From contig NZ_CP025030.1 of the NCBI RefSeq assembly GCF_002812705.1, positions 5,146,001 through 5,210,000 on the forward strand: a DNA stretch of 64,000 nt, in the 5' to 3' direction. A model generated the notes under the pieces. The model was not told the DNA's origin and searched no databases. It worked only from the letters and a program-made list of their open reading frames with translations. The DNA comes from Achromobacter spanius (GTDB lineage: Bacteria > Pseudomonadota > Gammaproteobacteria > Burkholderiales > Burkholderiaceae_B). Shown one piece after another: positions 10,084 to 17,779 of this stretch. A program made the translations under genes and the position numbers. The stretch's first letter is position 1. Each line of letters opens with the position of its first letter.

Positions 10084-10485
10084 TCAAAGGTCCGAAAGCT
10101 CTCTCAGATTGCCCAGGAACACATAGCCCATGCCATGCACAGTATGCAGCGGCAAGCGAATACCTGTCTGCAATACTTTGCTGCGCAGTCGGCAGATAGC
10201 CACATTCAGGGTGCGCAGGTTGGTGCTTGCGCGCAGCGTCATCAGTTCTTCACGCAACAATTGACGGTTGGGGTTGCGCAACAGGCAGATGAAGCAAGCG
10301 CGTTCGATTTCAGTGAGGTCGATGCGCACGCCGCTGGGCGCCAGAAGCGTCCAGCCCCGGTATAGCAGGCTCCACCAGCCATCAAGGCGGTCATTCGCCA
10401 ACGGCAGGGGCGCGGCGGTCTGGGGTAAGGCGGAAGCGTCCGGCGGCTGCGATGCCAGGCGGGTAAAAACGTCAAGCGCGTTCAT
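10084..10485 (-). CDS. Stand-alone winged-helix (OmpR/PhoB-type) DNA-binding protein
   Basis: 133-aa protein whose residues ~40-130 fit a Trans_reg_C winged helix: VRIDLTEIERACFICLLRN, the recognition region TNLRTLNVAICRLRSKV, and the wing strand LHTVHGMGYVFLG, which is typical of OmpR-family effector domains. No receiver domain is present; the first ~40 residues are low-complexity. Being the next minus-strand gene upstream of the RND operon, it is a candidate regulator of the pump, but no target can be proven from sequence. It could be an orphan domain that answers to another signal. Confidence 0.75.
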   Translation of the reverse strand: MNALDVFTRLASQPPDASALPQTAAPLPLANDRLDGWWSLLYRGWTLLAPSGVRIDLTEIERACFICLLRNPNRQLLREELMTLRASTNLRTLNVAICRLRSKVLQTGIRLPLHTVHGMGYVFLGNLRELSDL

Positions 10486-10644
10486 GGCGAGTCTCCACCA
10501 GGACGGCCCTCGTCAACAGTGGCGGCGGCCGGATCCCGGAACAAGGTTGCTGTTTGTCCTTGAAGACTACCGGCCTTACGGCCTTATGACGCAGGTTCGA
10601 CGCGCTATGAGGCCGAATATCAGACCAGTCCTATGAAACCCTGA

Positions 10645-11838
10645 CTAATTGCGCGTGCCGTTGCGATGGATGTCGTGCGTGACAAAGCAACTGTCCTGCG
10701 TGGGGCGGGCCAGAATGCCGGGCTTGGCAAGCGTCTGGCGGATGTCGGACAAGCCGGACTCCCAGTGTTCGCGCATAGCCTCGGTACCGAATTCATAGTC
10801 CTTGGAATAGCGCTCCCGGTGCTTGGATTCGTAGATCAGGTTGATGATGTTGGTGGCCGGCGTGTGCGACAGCTTTCGGATATCGGCCAGGTCGGGCGCG
10901 TTGCGATCAGCCTCGGGCAGGCGTTCAAGCAGGCGCTGCAAACCGTGGCGCAGCTTCAGCACGCGGCGCAACTGGTCGGTGACCAGGCGTGTGCGGCTGG
11001 AATACTGGATGTCTTTCTGGCGCTCGGCCACCTCTTCCAAAGTCGTGGGCAGGCCGCCGCGCGCGGGCCAGAGGTCAACCTGGAAGGCCAGCGTGTCGCG
11101 CATGTTTTCGGTGGTCAGCACTTGCGCCAGCGGCGTGTTGGACACCACGCCCCCGTCCCAATAGTGTTCGCCGTCGATCTCCACGGACGGAAAGCCCGGT
11201 GGCAAGGCGCCCGACGCCATGATGTGTTCGGGGCGCAACGTGTCTTTCAGACTGTCGAAATACGCGAAGTTGCCCGACTGCACGTTCACCACGCCGAAGC
11301 TGGCGCGGACTTCGCCGCTGTTGAGCAGGTCAAAATCCACGAACTGGCGCAGGGTGGCGGCAAGCGGCGTGGTGTCGTAGAAGCTGGTCGAGGCCGCGCC
11401 CCGGCCCTTGGCCAGGTAAGGCGGCGGAAAGCGCGGCTTGAAGAAGCCCGGCTGCCCCGAAAACAAAGCCTGGAACGCGGACACCTGGCCGTTCATGGCC
11501 GGCGAGCCAAAGCCGAAAGGAATGCCTTCAAACATGCCCGCCAGCGTATCGCCCCACGGCACCGACGCAAAACCCGCGGGCCGACAGATGCTTTCCCAGA
11601 AGCCGCGCAAGCGATCAACCCGCTCATCTTCGCGAGAGCCCGCGATGATGGCCGCGTTGATCGATCCGATGGAAATGCCCGACACCCAGTTGGGCCGGAT
11701 GCCGGCCTCGTGCAGGCCCTGGTAGACCCCCGCCTGATAGGACCCCAACGCGCCTCCGCCTTGCAGCACGAGGGCGACGGTGTCGTAGGACGGCGTATTG
11801 CCGGTGTCTTTGGACAAAGCCTTGCGGCGAGTGGTCAT
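10645..11838 (-). CDS. Patatin-like phospholipase
   Basis: Serine hydrolase of the patatin/RssA-like family, likely acting on phospholipid or neutral lipid acyl esters. The 397-aa protein has the oxyanion loop QGGGALGSYQAG (about residues 26-37), the nucleophile elbow GISIGS (Ser near 56) and the dyad motif DGGVVSNTP near 225. The C-terminal third (RQKDIQYSSRTRLVTDQLRRVLKLRHGL) matches the extension common in proteobacterial patatins (DUF3734-like). No signal peptide is seen. It lies 14 nt downstream of the DUF4136 lipoprotein gene on the same strand, so they probably form an operon. Confidence 0.93.
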   Translation of the reverse strand: MTTRRKALSKDTGNTPSYDTVALVLQGGGALGSYQAGVYQGLHEAGIRPNWVSGISIGSINAAIIAGSREDERVDRLRGFWESICRPAGFASVPWGDTLAGMFEGIPFGFGSPAMNGQVSAFQALFSGQPGFFKPRFPPPYLAKGRGAASTSFYDTTPLAATLRQFVDFDLLNSGEVRASFGVVNVQSGNFAYFDSLKDTLRPEHIMASGALPPGFPSVEIDGEHYWDGGVVSNTPLAQVLTTENMRDTLAFQVDLWPARGGLPTTLEEVAERQKDIQYSSRTRLVTDQLRRVLKLRHGLQRLLERLPEADRNAPDLADIRKLSHTPATNIINLIYESKHRERYSKDYEFGTEAMREHWESGLSDIRQTLAKPGILARPTQDSCFVTHDIHRNGTRN

Positions 11839-11852
11839 GCGGCTACCTCGGG

Positions 11853-12458
11853 TCAGGGTTTGCTTTTGTCCGGCAGTTGCGGCGCGGCCACGCCGGCGCG
11901 GAACGGATACTTGGCGAAGATCTGGGCCACGGCCTTGTCCACGTTTTGCGGCGTGTTGGCGCTATCGGGGTTCTGCACTTCGCCCACGGCCACGCCTTCC
12001 CACACCAGTTGCTTGCGGCGCGCGTCGACCAGGTCGATGTTCAGCGTGCCCTCGGTGTATTGGTAGACGTCGTCGCCCCAGCCGTAGCCGGGCCAGCCGC
12101 CGTAAAAGCCCGAGCGGTAGCCGTAGTACGGCCCCATGGGCGGCGCGGCGGGCGTGACCTGCGTTTTTTGCTGGAGCTTGGCGCCGAAGTTCACCAGCAG
12201 ATCGGGATTGGTGGCGCTGTAGCTATAACCGCGCATTTCCATCTGGCCGCGCGTGGCGTCCTTCAGGCGCTCGGTGAGCAAGGTGCTGTAGCCGGCCTTG
12301 TCGGTGCCCAGCGGTGTCATGAATCCGAAGGTTCGGTACTGCGCAAAATTGGCCTGATGGTCGTAGTCGCCCTTGATGGTAGGCCCCGAGGCGCAAGCCG
12401 CGAGCAATGCCGTCATGGAACCCGCCGTCAACCATTTCACCGCTTTGATCGCTTTCAT
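11853..12458 (-). CDS. DUF4136-family lipoprotein
   Basis: 201-aa predicted lipoprotein of unknown function. The start at 12458 gives a normal lipoprotein signal (MKAIKAVKWLTAGSMTALLAAC) with a GGAG ribosome-binding site upstream. The mature part has the DUF4136 features: YDHQANFAQYRTFGF, a NPDLLVNFGAKLQQKT strand, a Tyr/Gly-rich linker (GPYYGYRSGFYGGWPGYGWGDD, read in two parts), and EGTLNIDLVDARRKQLVWEGVA. It is co-oriented with the patatin gene and diverges from modE, whose start lies about 155 nt away. Confidence 0.88.
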   Translation of the reverse strand: MKAIKAVKWLTAGSMTALLAACASGPTIKGDYDHQANFAQYRTFGFMTPLGTDKAGYSTLLTERLKDATRGQMEMRGYSYSATNPDLLVNFGAKLQQKTQVTPAAPPMGPYYGYRSGFYGGWPGYGWGDDVYQYTEGTLNIDLVDARRKQLVWEGVAVGEVQNPDSANTPQNVDKAVAQIFAKYPFRAGVAAPQLPDKSKP

Positions 12459-12615
12459 GTGGATGTCTCCGAGAGCACAGGGCCACGACATAGTGCCGCG
12501 AAGCCCGTGAAGTTTCAACAGAAACTCATTCGCATCCCGTGCCGGCGCCCCCCCCGGATCGCGCCTCGCCGCGCCCTGCCCGTCCATTACACTCGGGGCT
12601 GGCTTTTTGACCCTG

Positions 12616-13422
12616 ATGCTGACCATCATGTTGGAACTCGACGGCTCGATCTGGTTTCGTTCCGGCGCCCAGACCTGGGGCGGAAAAAATCGCATAGACC
12701 TGCTGGCGCAGATTGACGCCACCGGCTCCATCACGGCCGCCGCGCGTGCCGTGGGCATGAGCTACAAGGGCGCCTGGGACGCCATCGACGCCATGAACAA
12801 CCTGGCGGGCGAACCGCTGGTGCTGAGGGTGGCGGGCGGCAAGGGCGGCGGAGGCACGCAACTGACCGACCGCGCGCGCCGCCTGATCGTGACCTTCCGC
12901 GCCCTGGAGTCTGAACACCAGAAATTCATGGACAAGCTGACGCACGCGGGGCTGGACGCCAGCGGCGACATCGACCTGATGAGACGCTTCATGCTGAAAA
13001 CCAGCGCACGCAATAAATTTTTGGGCACCGTGACCGAGATCCGCACGGGTGCCGTCAATGACGAAATCCAGCTTCGCATCGCGGGCGGCCATCTCATCAC
13101 CGCCACCATCACCCGCGACAGCACGGCGGAACTGGGCTTGCAGCCCGGCAAGGAGGCGATTGCGCTGGTCAAGGCGTCGGCCGTCATCATCGGCGCGCCA
13201 GGTCCGGGCTTGCGGCTGTCGGCGCGCAACCAGTTGCTGGGGCATATCTCGGCCATCCGGCCGGGCGCGGTCAACAGCGAGATCCTGATCGGCATGGAAG
13301 GCGGCGCCACGCTTGCGGCCATCGTCACCAATGACAGCGCGCGGGAACTGGGGCTGGAAGTGGGCGCGCCGGCCGTGGCCATCTTCAAGGCATCCAGCGT
13401 GATCCTGGGCGTGCTGGACTAG
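12616..13422 (+). CDS. modE: Molybdate-responsive transcriptional regulator ModE
   Basis: Full-length ModE: an N-terminal winged helix (LLAQIDATGSITAAARAVGMSYKGAWDAIDAMN) followed by two Mop/TOBE domains (SARNKFLGTVTEIRTGAVNDEI... and SARNQLLGHISAIRPGAVNSEI...) that bind molybdate. About 268 aa, as in E. coli. The exact start is uncertain: TTG 12607, ATG 12616 and ATG 12628 are all in frame and none has a strong ribosome-binding site. It converges on modC, and a ModE-type operator lies before modA, so it should repress modABC when molybdate is plentiful. Confidence 0.95.
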   Translation: MLTIMLELDGSIWFRSGAQTWGGKNRIDLLAQIDATGSITAAARAVGMSYKGAWDAIDAMNNLAGEPLVLRVAGGKGGGGTQLTDRARRLIVTFRALESEHQKFMDKLTHAGLDASGDIDLMRRFMLKTSARNKFLGTVTEIRTGAVNDEIQLRIAGGHLITATITRDSTAELGLQPGKEAIALVKASAVIIGAPGPGLRLSARNQLLGHISAIRPGAVNSEILIGMEGGATLAAIVTNDSARELGLEVGAPAVAIFKASSVILGVLD

Positions 13423-13457
13423 GCGCAGACGCCTGCCGAGGCCACAGGCGCGGGCTT

Positions 13458-13509
13458 AATGCTTGGGATCAGCGCTTGGGATCAGCGCTTGGGATCGACG
13501 CTCGGGATC
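13458..13509. repeat. 13-bp tandem repeat, four units, between modE and modC
   Basis: Four head-to-tail units ending in GGGATC (consensus agcgcttgggatc; units 2 and 3 identical) fill most of the 85-nt gap between the convergent modE and modC genes. The last unit runs into the modC stop codon. Confidence 0.9.
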
Positions 13510-14194
13510 AAACCCCCACGTCATCGCGGCGGCGGCCGACCTTGCCGTCGCGCACTTCAAAGACCTCGTCGGCCAGGGCGTCCACGTCCGCCGGATCATG
13601 CGTGATCAGCAGCATCGGCACGTCAAGCTGCCGCTGCAAGGCACTCAGTTCCTGGCGCATCCGGCCGCGCAGGTGCGAATCCAGCGCCGAGAACGGCTCG
13701 TCCAGCAAGAGGATGTCGGGTTGCAGCATCAAGGCCCGCGCCAGCGCCACGCGCTGCTTCTGGCCGCCGGATATTTCGCCGGGATAGCTGCCCACGATGG
13801 CGCCCAGTTCAAAGGCATCGACCCAGCGCCTGGCCTCGGGCCCCACCTCGCGCCGGGGCGGATTGCGCCAACCCCGGCGCAATCCGAAGGCGATGTTCTG
13901 CGCCACCGTCAAATGCGGAAACAAGGCGTAGTCCTGAAACAGATACGCCACGCGCCGCGCCTGCGCGGGCAGGCAGATGCCGGCTTGGGAATCAAACAGC
14001 ACCCGGCCGTTGATCTCGATGCGTCCGGCGTCCGGGCGCAGCAGCCCCGCCACGGCGCGCAAGGTCAGGCTCTTGCCCGCGCCGGATGGCCCGAACAGGG
14101 CGATGCGCTTGGACGACGAGGTAAACGCCGCATCTAGTTGAAAGTGCCGGTCGCCCGACACCATGCGTCGGGCGATCTGGATGTTGATGCTCAT
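13508..14194 (-). CDS. modC: Molybdate ABC transporter ATPase (short form without Mop domain)
   Basis: ATPase of the ModABC importer. Walker A is GPSGAGKS, the Q-loop is in YLFQDYALFPHLTVAQNIAFGL, the signature is ISGGQKQR, Walker B is ILLLDEPFSALD and the switch His is in LLITHDPADV. The protein is only 228 aa; typical ModC proteins of ~350 aa carry a C-terminal Mop/TOBE domain, absent here. It starts 4 nt inside the modB end (overlap) and ends inside a 13-bp tandem repeat. The catalytic domain looks intact. Confidence 0.93.
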   Translation of the reverse strand: MSINIQIARRMVSGDRHFQLDAAFTSSSKRIALFGPSGAGKSLTLRAVAGLLRPDAGRIEINGRVLFDSQAGICLPAQARRVAYLFQDYALFPHLTVAQNIAFGLRRGWRNPPRREVGPEARRWVDAFELGAIVGSYPGEISGGQKQRVALARALMLQPDILLLDEPFSALDSHLRGRMRQELSALQRQLDVPMLLITHDPADVDALADEVFEVRDGKVGRRRDDVGV

Positions 14195-14877
14195 CGCCCG
14201 CCCCCATCGCGCCGGCTGGCGCCCACGGGCAGCAGCTTGCCCGCCGCCACCAAGACCACCACGCAGGTCATCGACGTGACCAGCACCAGCAGATTGGCGG
14301 TGCGGTCGTCGCCCGCCTGCACGGCTTCGTAGATGGCGACCGACAGCGTCTGCGTGCGGCCCGGCAGGCTGCCGGCGATCATCAGCGTGGCGCCGAATTC
14401 GCCCAGCGCGCGGGCAAAGGCCAGCAACACGCCCGCCACGATGCCACGGGCGGCCAAGGGCAGCGTCACGCGGAAGAACACGCCGACTTCGCTCACGCCC
14501 AGCACGCGCGCCGCGTTTTCCAACTGGGCGTCCACGTTTTCAAATGCGGCGCGCGCTGACTTGAACACCAGCGGAAATGCCACGATGGCGGCGGCGATCA
14601 CCGCGCCCTGCCACGTGAAAACCAGTTCAATGTTCCACTTCGCCAGCGTTTCGCCGATGATGCCGCGCCGGCCCAGCAATACCAGCAGGTAATAGCCCAG
14701 CACGGTAGGCGGCAGCACCAGCGGCAGCGTCAGGATGGCGTCCAGCAGATCACGGCCCGGCCAGCGCCAGCGCGACAGGCCATAGGCCGCGGCGGTGCCG
14801 GCCACGGTGGCCAACAGCGTTGCCCAGCCGGCCACTTTCAGCGACAGCAGCAGCGGCACCCAGACCGTATCCGTCAT
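14191..14877 (-). CDS. modB: Molybdate ABC transporter permease
   Basis: Inner membrane permease, 228 aa with five to six predicted TM helices. Family features include TLPLVLPPTVLGYYLLVLLGRRG near residue 50 and the EAA coupling loop ENAARVLGVSEVGVFFRVTLP. FARALGEFGATLMIAGSLPGRTQTLSVAIYE, taken as two segments, is diagnostic for ModB. It overlaps modC by 4 nt and follows modA by 24 nt, so modABC is one operon. Confidence 0.97.
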   Translation of the reverse strand: MTDTVWVPLLLSLKVAGWATLLATVAGTAAAYGLSRWRWPGRDLLDAILTLPLVLPPTVLGYYLLVLLGRRGIIGETLAKWNIELVFTWQGAVIAAAIVAFPLVFKSARAAFENVDAQLENAARVLGVSEVGVFFRVTLPLAARGIVAGVLLAFARALGEFGATLMIAGSLPGRTQTLSVAIYEAVQAGDDRTANLLVLVTSMTCVVVLVAAGKLLPVGASRRDGGGR

Positions 14878-14901
14878 CGATACCCGCCCATCACATGGAC
14901 A

Positions 14902-15660
14902 TCAAGGTTGCTGGAAGCCATACCGCGCCAGGATGGCCTGGCCTGCGGGCGACCGCACATAGGCCACGAAACGTTCGGCTTCCGGCGCCGCCGCCTGGCG
15001 TGCCGTGACGGCTATCGGATAGGTCACGGGCGTTTGCGAGGGCACGCGCACCGCCACCTTGACCTGCTCGGGCATGACGGCGGCGTCGGTGGCAAACACG
15101 AAACCGGCGTCGACCTCGCCGCGCGATACGTAGGCCAGGCTTTGGCGCACGTTTTGCGCCAGCACGCCCTTGGCTTGCACGGCGTCCCACAAGCCCGCCG
15201 CTTCCAGCGCGCCCTGCGTGTAGCGCCCCACCGGCACCGACGCCGGGTTGCCATAGGCCACGCGCTTGATGTCATCGCGGGTCAGGTCTTTCAGCGACGT
15301 GATGTTGGCCTTGCTGTCGGCCGGCACGATCAACACGACCTGGTTCGCCGCGAAGTCCACGCGCGATGCCCGTTTCACGGCCTGTTCTTCAACCGCCTTG
15401 TCCATCGCCTTCTGGTCGGCCGAGGCAAACACATCCGCTGGCGCGCCCTTCAAGATCTGCTGCAGCAAGACGTCGGACGCGCCGAAGTTCAGCACGACCT
15501 TGGTGTCCGGATGTTCCTTTTCGTAGGCCTGCGCCACGTCCTTGAAGGCGTTGGTCAGGCTGGCCGCGGCGGATACGACCAGGTCGGCGGCCTGCGCGCC
15601 AGGCATCCAGAAGGCGGAAAGCGCCAGGGCCAGCGCGGGCAGCGCACGTTTGCAAGACAT
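14902..15660 (-). CDS. modA: Molybdate ABC transporter substrate-binding protein
   Basis: Periplasmic molybdate/tungstate-binding protein, 252 aa. A cleavable signal (ALPALALALSAFWMPGAQA) precedes the mature DLVVSAAASLTNAFKDVAQAYEKEHP, which holds the Ser-containing oxyanion contacts typical of ModA. LNFGASDVLLQQILKGAPADVFASAD and the later GEVDAGFVFATDA are also characteristic. It heads the modABC operon and is preceded by a ModE-type operator. Confidence 0.97.
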   Translation of the reverse strand: MSCKRALPALALALSAFWMPGAQAADLVVSAAASLTNAFKDVAQAYEKEHPDTKVVLNFGASDVLLQQILKGAPADVFASADQKAMDKAVEEQAVKRASRVDFAANQVVLIVPADSKANITSLKDLTRDDIKRVAYGNPASVPVGRYTQGALEAAGLWDAVQAKGVLAQNVRQSLAYVSRGEVDAGFVFATDAAVMPEQVKVAVRVPSQTPVTYPIAVTARQAAAPEAERFVAYVRSPAGQAILARYGFQQP

Positions 15661-15688
15661 GGTTTTCCTTGGAAATTGCGAGTTCGGT

Positions 15689-15716
15689 ATCGAAATATAT
15701 AGCGGTATATAACGAC
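15689..15716. promoter_or_regulatory. ModE operator in front of modA
   Basis: The two arms are ATCGAAATATA and TATATAACGAC, separated by six bases (TAGCGG). The recognised ModE consensus is ATCGNTATATA, six bases, TATATAACGAT; each arm here has one mismatch. The site lies 29-56 nt upstream of the modA ATG, over the expected core promoter, and modE is in the same locus. Confidence 0.88.
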
Positions 15717-15784
15717 CGTCAATTTGGCGCGCAGGCGCGGCCTGCGTTCGATCAAGGATTAAGGCTTAAAGGAAAAAATCGCGT

Positions 15785-16135
15785 TCAGCCGCGCTCGACG
15801 GTTGTGACGCGCAGCGTTTCCGGCGCCAGCGCCGCTTGCAGGCTGGCCAGCGCCAGCTCGGGCTGGGCCGCCCCGCACATGAAGATGTCCAAGGCCGCGA
15901 AGCGATGCTCGGGCCAGGAATGGATGCTGATATGGGATTCGCTCAGCATGACCACGCCGGTCACGCCGGCGCCCTCGCCGAAGTGATGGAAATGCGCGCT
16001 CAGCACATTTGCGCCCGCGGCCCGCGCTGCCGCGACCAATTGCGTTTCAAGCACCTTGGCGTCGCGCAGAAGGTCGGCGGCTACACCGCGAAAATCCGCC
16101 AGCACATGACGGCCGGGCGTGGCGTGCACCGTCAC
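15785..16135 (-). CDS. speD: S-adenosylmethionine decarboxylase proenzyme (bacterial SpeD/SpeH type)
   Basis: Makes decarboxylated AdoMet, the aminopropyl donor for spermidine-type polyamines. With GTG at 16135 as start the product is 116 aa. This start is chosen because family homology begins at HATPGRHVLADF and the GTG overlaps the stop of the preceding small ORF (GTGA); a longer reading would overlap that ORF. Self-cleavage should occur at Glu66-Ser67 in LSESHISIHSWPE, making the pyruvoyl group. His72 and Cys87 (DIFMCG) match the processing and catalytic residues. It is the last gene of the DUF350-SPFH-DUF4178 operon, opposite an aminopropyltransferase operon. Confidence 0.93.
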   Translation of the reverse strand: MTVHATPGRHVLADFRGVAADLLRDAKVLETQLVAAARAAGANVLSAHFHHFGEGAGVTGVVMLSESHISIHSWPEHRFAALDIFMCGAAQPELALASLQAALAPETLRVTTVERG

Positions 16136-16299
16136 TTGTGCGACCCGCCCGACGACCAGCCCGACCCACCCGACGAGCTGCCCCAACTGCTGCTGCTACT
16201 GCTGCGGCTGCCCCCGCTCATGCTCACGCCCGGCGAACTGGCGCCCGTGGCCGCCATCACCACCACCAAGGCATAGATGCCATACAGGAACTTGCCCAT
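16132..16299 (-). CDS. 55-aa membrane protein with Ser/Gly-rich tail
   Basis: A small ORF between the DUF4178 gene and speD. It starts 4 nt after the DUF4178 stop and ends in a 4-nt overlap with the speD GTG. Residues 1-20 (MGKFLYGIYALVVVMAATGA) form one hydrophobic helix or uncleaved signal anchor. The rest is almost entirely Ser and Gly with a few Trp (SRSSSSSSWGSSSGGSGW), ending SHK. Perfect operon packing on both sides argues that it is a real gene. No function is recognised; a membrane-tethered flexible linker or partner of the operon's membrane proteins is a guess. Confidence 0.72.
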   Translation of the reverse strand: MGKFLYGIYALVVVMAATGASSPGVSMSGGSRSSSSSSWGSSSGGSGWSSGGSHK

Positions 16300-16303
16300 C
16301 GTT

Positions 16304-17773
16304 CTACTCGTCCTTTCCGGAAAGCTTATCCGCCAGCTTGGCGGGGAACCACAAGAACGCCAGCCCGATCAGGATCGGCACGAAGCGGCCGTTCAGGATG
16401 TTGCCGAAATTCAGGAACACCATGCCGATCGTCGCAATCCAGGCCCATTTGCTGTATCCGCCCGGCTTGCCGCCCAGCGGCAGGGACTTCTGCTTGGCCA
16501 GCTCGGGGTTGCCGAACCATTCCGCCAGTTGCGCCGGCGCCACCGGCGCCGATGCCGACCAGCCCAGCTCGGACTCGCTCAGTTCGCGCGTCAGCTTCAG
16601 CGTGCCGGCCTTGTAGTCGGTGATCTTCGTGGTGTCGCCCGCCTTCACGCGCCAGTTGAACGCGCCCAGCGGCATCTCGACCCGCGAGGTGTAGTCATAC
16701 AGCTTCTGGTACAGCTTTGAGCGCCAGCGCACGCTGCTGGCGTTGTTCTGGCTGGGCCAGGTGTCGCAGACTTGCACGCGCTCCCAGCCTTCGTCGGTTT
16801 CCACCAGCCAGATGAAGCCCTTGGCCGGATTGAACAACAGGTATTCGATCCAGTCGGAGGGCTCGTCGGGGTCGGGATCGGCGCATTTCATCAGGCCGAT
16901 CAGCGTATAGCTGACGCCGCTGATCTTGGCCACCGCGCCCAGCGACAAGGTGGTGGAAATTGCCTTGAGCTTGCGCGCCTTCGCGATGACTTCGGCGGTG
17001 GGACCGGAACAATCGACCGCGGCCGCGCAGGACGGGCACACCACATGGGTGGCCATGGCCGCCACAAAGCTGATCGGCGCGCCGCAGTTGGGGCAGTCCA
17101 GCGCCTTGATCTGGCCGCGAAAACGGCCCGCCGTCTCTTCGACCTGCTCGTTGCTGCGCAACGATGCCGCCTGCATGGCGGACAGGTCGAAGGCCTTGCC
17201 GATGTAGAGCTCGGGTTCGGGGCCGTCGGAAAAATCCAGCGTGAGGAAGGCGTCCACACTGCGGAAATCCGTCACCTTGGCTTCCCAGCCATCCCCAAGC
17301 ACAAAGGGCAGTTCGCCTTGCGCGCCGCCGGCCTGCGCGCGACGCACGTCCGACGCCACGAAGCGCTGCCCGTCCAGCTTGAGCTCGTCGCCCGGCGCGA
17401 TGTCGGCAAAGGCCGGCAGCCCTTGCGTGGCCTTGACCTTGCGCCGCCGCGTGACCGCGTACTGGCCCGAAGCGTCCGACAGCCAGCCGTCGGCGCCGTC
17501 TTCGAACCAGACGTACCACTCGTTCCAGAAGCCGTCGTCATAGCGCAGTTGAATGCGGCCGATCACATCGAAGCGCTTGCCGTCGACGCTGCCCGCCGCG
17601 CCCAGGCACAGCGGCGAATAGTCTTCCAGCACGTCGGCCATTTCGCCGATGCGCTTGACCGACTCGGCATCTTTCAACAAGGTGCTGCGGCATGCCCCGC
17701 AGACCGCCATGACCGAGGCGGTAGAGGTGAACTTGACCGGGGCGCCGCACTGCGGACACAGAACCTGCTGCAT
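16304..17773 (-). CDS. Double zinc-ribbon / DUF4178 membrane-associated protein
   Basis: 489 aa with two related halves. Each half begins with a zinc ribbon (CPQCGAPVKF...CGAC near residues 6-29; CPNCGAPISF...CPSC near 227-250), then a DUF4178 beta-rich domain (YDDGFWNEWYVWFEDG and SDWIEYLLFNPAKGFIWL are the signature strands). Two hydrophobic helices near the C terminus (WAWIATIGMVFLNFGNIL; FVPILIGLAFLWFPAKL) anchor it. DUF4178 proteins are known neighbours of DUF350 (YjfL-like), SPFH and polyamine genes. It starts 6 nt after the SPFH gene. Biochemical function is unknown. Confidence 0.88.
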   Translation of the reverse strand: MQQVLCPQCGAPVKFTSTASVMAVCGACRSTLLKDAESVKRIGEMADVLEDYSPLCLGAAGSVDGKRFDVIGRIQLRYDDGFWNEWYVWFEDGADGWLSDASGQYAVTRRRKVKATQGLPAFADIAPGDELKLDGQRFVASDVRRAQAGGAQGELPFVLGDGWEAKVTDFRSVDAFLTLDFSDGPEPELYIGKAFDLSAMQAASLRSNEQVEETAGRFRGQIKALDCPNCGAPISFVAAMATHVVCPSCAAAVDCSGPTAEVIAKARKLKAISTTLSLGAVAKISGVSYTLIGLMKCADPDPDEPSDWIEYLLFNPAKGFIWLVETDEGWERVQVCDTWPSQNNASSVRWRSKLYQKLYDYTSRVEMPLGAFNWRVKAGDTTKITDYKAGTLKLTRELSESELGWSASAPVAPAQLAEWFGNPELAKQKSLPLGGKPGGYSKWAWIATIGMVFLNFGNILNGRFVPILIGLAFLWFPAKLADKLSGKDE

Positions 17774-17779
17774 GGGGCC

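Noticed and set aside
13458..13509. CRISPR array or attachment site
   Set aside because: Units are contiguous with no spacers, only 13 bp long, and there are no cas or integrase genes in the window.
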